Shown: positions 63,449-64,000 of the stretch, piece after piece | How the letters are laid out: each line of letters starts with the position of its first letter | Numbering within the stretch: the first letter of the stretch is position 1 | DNA from: Opitutaceae bacterium | Lineage (GTDB): Bacteria; Verrucomicrobiota; Verrucomicrobiia; Opitutales; Opitutaceae | NCBI GenBank assembly: GCA_028280945.1 | Contig: JANQKV010000026.1 | Coordinates: forward strand, 62,001-126,000 | Direction of reading: 5' to 3' | DNA length: 64,000 nucleotides | Notes under the pieces: generated by a model | Databases searched by the model: none | What the model was told of the DNA's origin: nothing | What the model saw: the letters and a program-made list of their open reading frames with translations, nothing else | Made by a program: the position numbers and the translations under genes

Positions 63449-64000
63449 ATGAAGATCGTTCTCGCATACTCCGGTGGCCTCGACACGTCCGTCGTGGTCA
63501 AGTGGCTTAAGGAAACCTACGGTGCTGAAATCATCACCTACGCGGCCGACGTGGGGCAGGAAGAGGAGCTCAAGGGCCTGTCGGCCAAGGCACGCAAGAC
63601 CGGTGCGACCAAGCACTACACGCTCAACCTCGTGGAGGAGTTTGCGCGCGATTACATCTACCCGATGATTCGCGCCAATGCGATTTACGAGGGGCAATAT
63701 TATCTCGGCACCTCCATTGCGCGGCCGCTCATCGCGAAGGCGCAGGTCGAGATTGCCCGCAAGGAAGGAGCCGACTCCGTCGCCCACGGAGCCACCGGCA
63801 AAGGCAACGACCAGTGCCGGTTTGAACTCTCCTATATGGCGCTCGCGCCCGACCTTCAAATCATCGCGCCGTGGAAGATGGATAACTTCCGCGCCGACTT
63901 CCCCGGCCGCTCCGAAATGATTGCTTACTGCAGGCAGCACAAAATCCCCGTCGAGGCTTCCGCCAAGAAGCCGTATTCGATGGACCGGAATCTTCTGCAC
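63449..64000 (+). CDS. argG: Argininosuccinate synthase, 5' part (3' end outside window)
   Basis: The first 184 residues of ArgG. The ATP-binding loop [15 protein letters not shown], the segment [14 protein letters not shown] and [16 protein letters not shown] are diagnostic. It joins citrulline and aspartate using ATP. The frame continues beyond the right edge without a stop. It is the fifth arg gene of the region and is separated from argF by a PEP-CTERM protein and a pseudopilin on the other strand. Confidence 0.97.
   Translation, partial: MKIVLAYSGGLDTSVVVKWLKETYGAEIITYAADVGQEEELKGLSAKARKTGATKHYTLNLVEEFARDYIYPMIRANAIYEGQYYLGTSIARPLIAKAQVEIARKEGADSVAHGATGKGNDQCRFELSYMALAPDLQIIAPWKMDNFRADFPGRSEMIAYCRQHKIPVEASAKKPYSMDRNLLH

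Noticed and set aside
1..64000. CRISPR arrays, tRNA and rRNA genes
   Set aside because: I looked for regularly spaced direct repeats and cloverleaf-like segments in the gaps between genes and saw none that I could support.

Overview
The window is 64 kb of GC-rich bacterial DNA. Its features fit a Verrucomicrobiota member close to Opitutaceae: many secreted sulfatases, large TonB-dependent receptors including an Oar-type one, a PEP-CTERM protein, GTP-type PEP carboxykinase, and weak Shine-Dalgarno sequences at many starts. This placement is an inference from gene content. No 16S rRNA or other decisive marker is present, and I recognised no rRNA, tRNA or CRISPR.

Region 1 (1-2.1 kb): a partial FAD-dependent oxidoreductase and a fatty-acid desaturase, a lipid-modification pair. 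Region 2 (2.2-28.7 kb): a carbohydrate-degradation region. Three translationally coupled sulfatases run leftward. They diverge from an araC-GH78-GH106 operon whose two enzymes look like alpha-L-rhamnosidases. Next come a RAYT transposase framed by two REP-type inverted repeats, an NCS1-type permease with a 59-residue membrane partner, a divergent sulfatase pair, a TonB-dependent receptor, another sulfatase pair (one fused to an unassigned N-terminal domain of about 300 residues), and a UMF1-type MFS transporter. Seven sulfatases plus two rhamnosidases suggest a sulfated, rhamnose-containing polysaccharide such as ulvan or an algal rhamnan. No polysaccharide lyase or sulfatase-maturating enzyme lies in the window, so the substrate is inferred.

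Region 3 (28.7-38 kb): a TonB-domain protein behind a strongly structured leader, a VUT-family transporter, an MFS exporter, an Oar-like receptor with its terminator, a double-ACT protein, GTP-type PEP carboxykinase, a 27-bp inverted-repeat element and a DUF456 protein. Region 4 (38.2-43.2 kb): an ECF sigma factor, a small membrane protein, a beta-helix/RDD envelope protein and a 71-residue membrane protein, followed by purE-purK. Region 5 (43.2-55.3 kb): a MobA-like/XdhC pair, a second plug-type TonB-dependent receptor with a terminator, a secreted coiled-coil protein, an S9 peptidase, a GH20-like enzyme, transaldolase, a CCA-adding-type enzyme and a DUF423 protein.

Region 6 (55.4-64 kb): a TorF-type outer-membrane protein, rplM-rpsI, and arginine biosynthesis (argJ on the minus strand; argB, argD, argF and partial argG on the plus strand). 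A PEP-CTERM protein and a pseudopilin on the minus strand interrupt the arg genes. The arg set gives the route from glutamate to argininosuccinate except argA and argC; ArgJ may recycle the acetyl group.

The observations most worth following are the sulfatase fusion, the structured leader at 28.8-29.0 kb, the RAYT/REP unit, the sigma/beta-helix/RDD cluster and the two atypical sulfatase maturation motifs.
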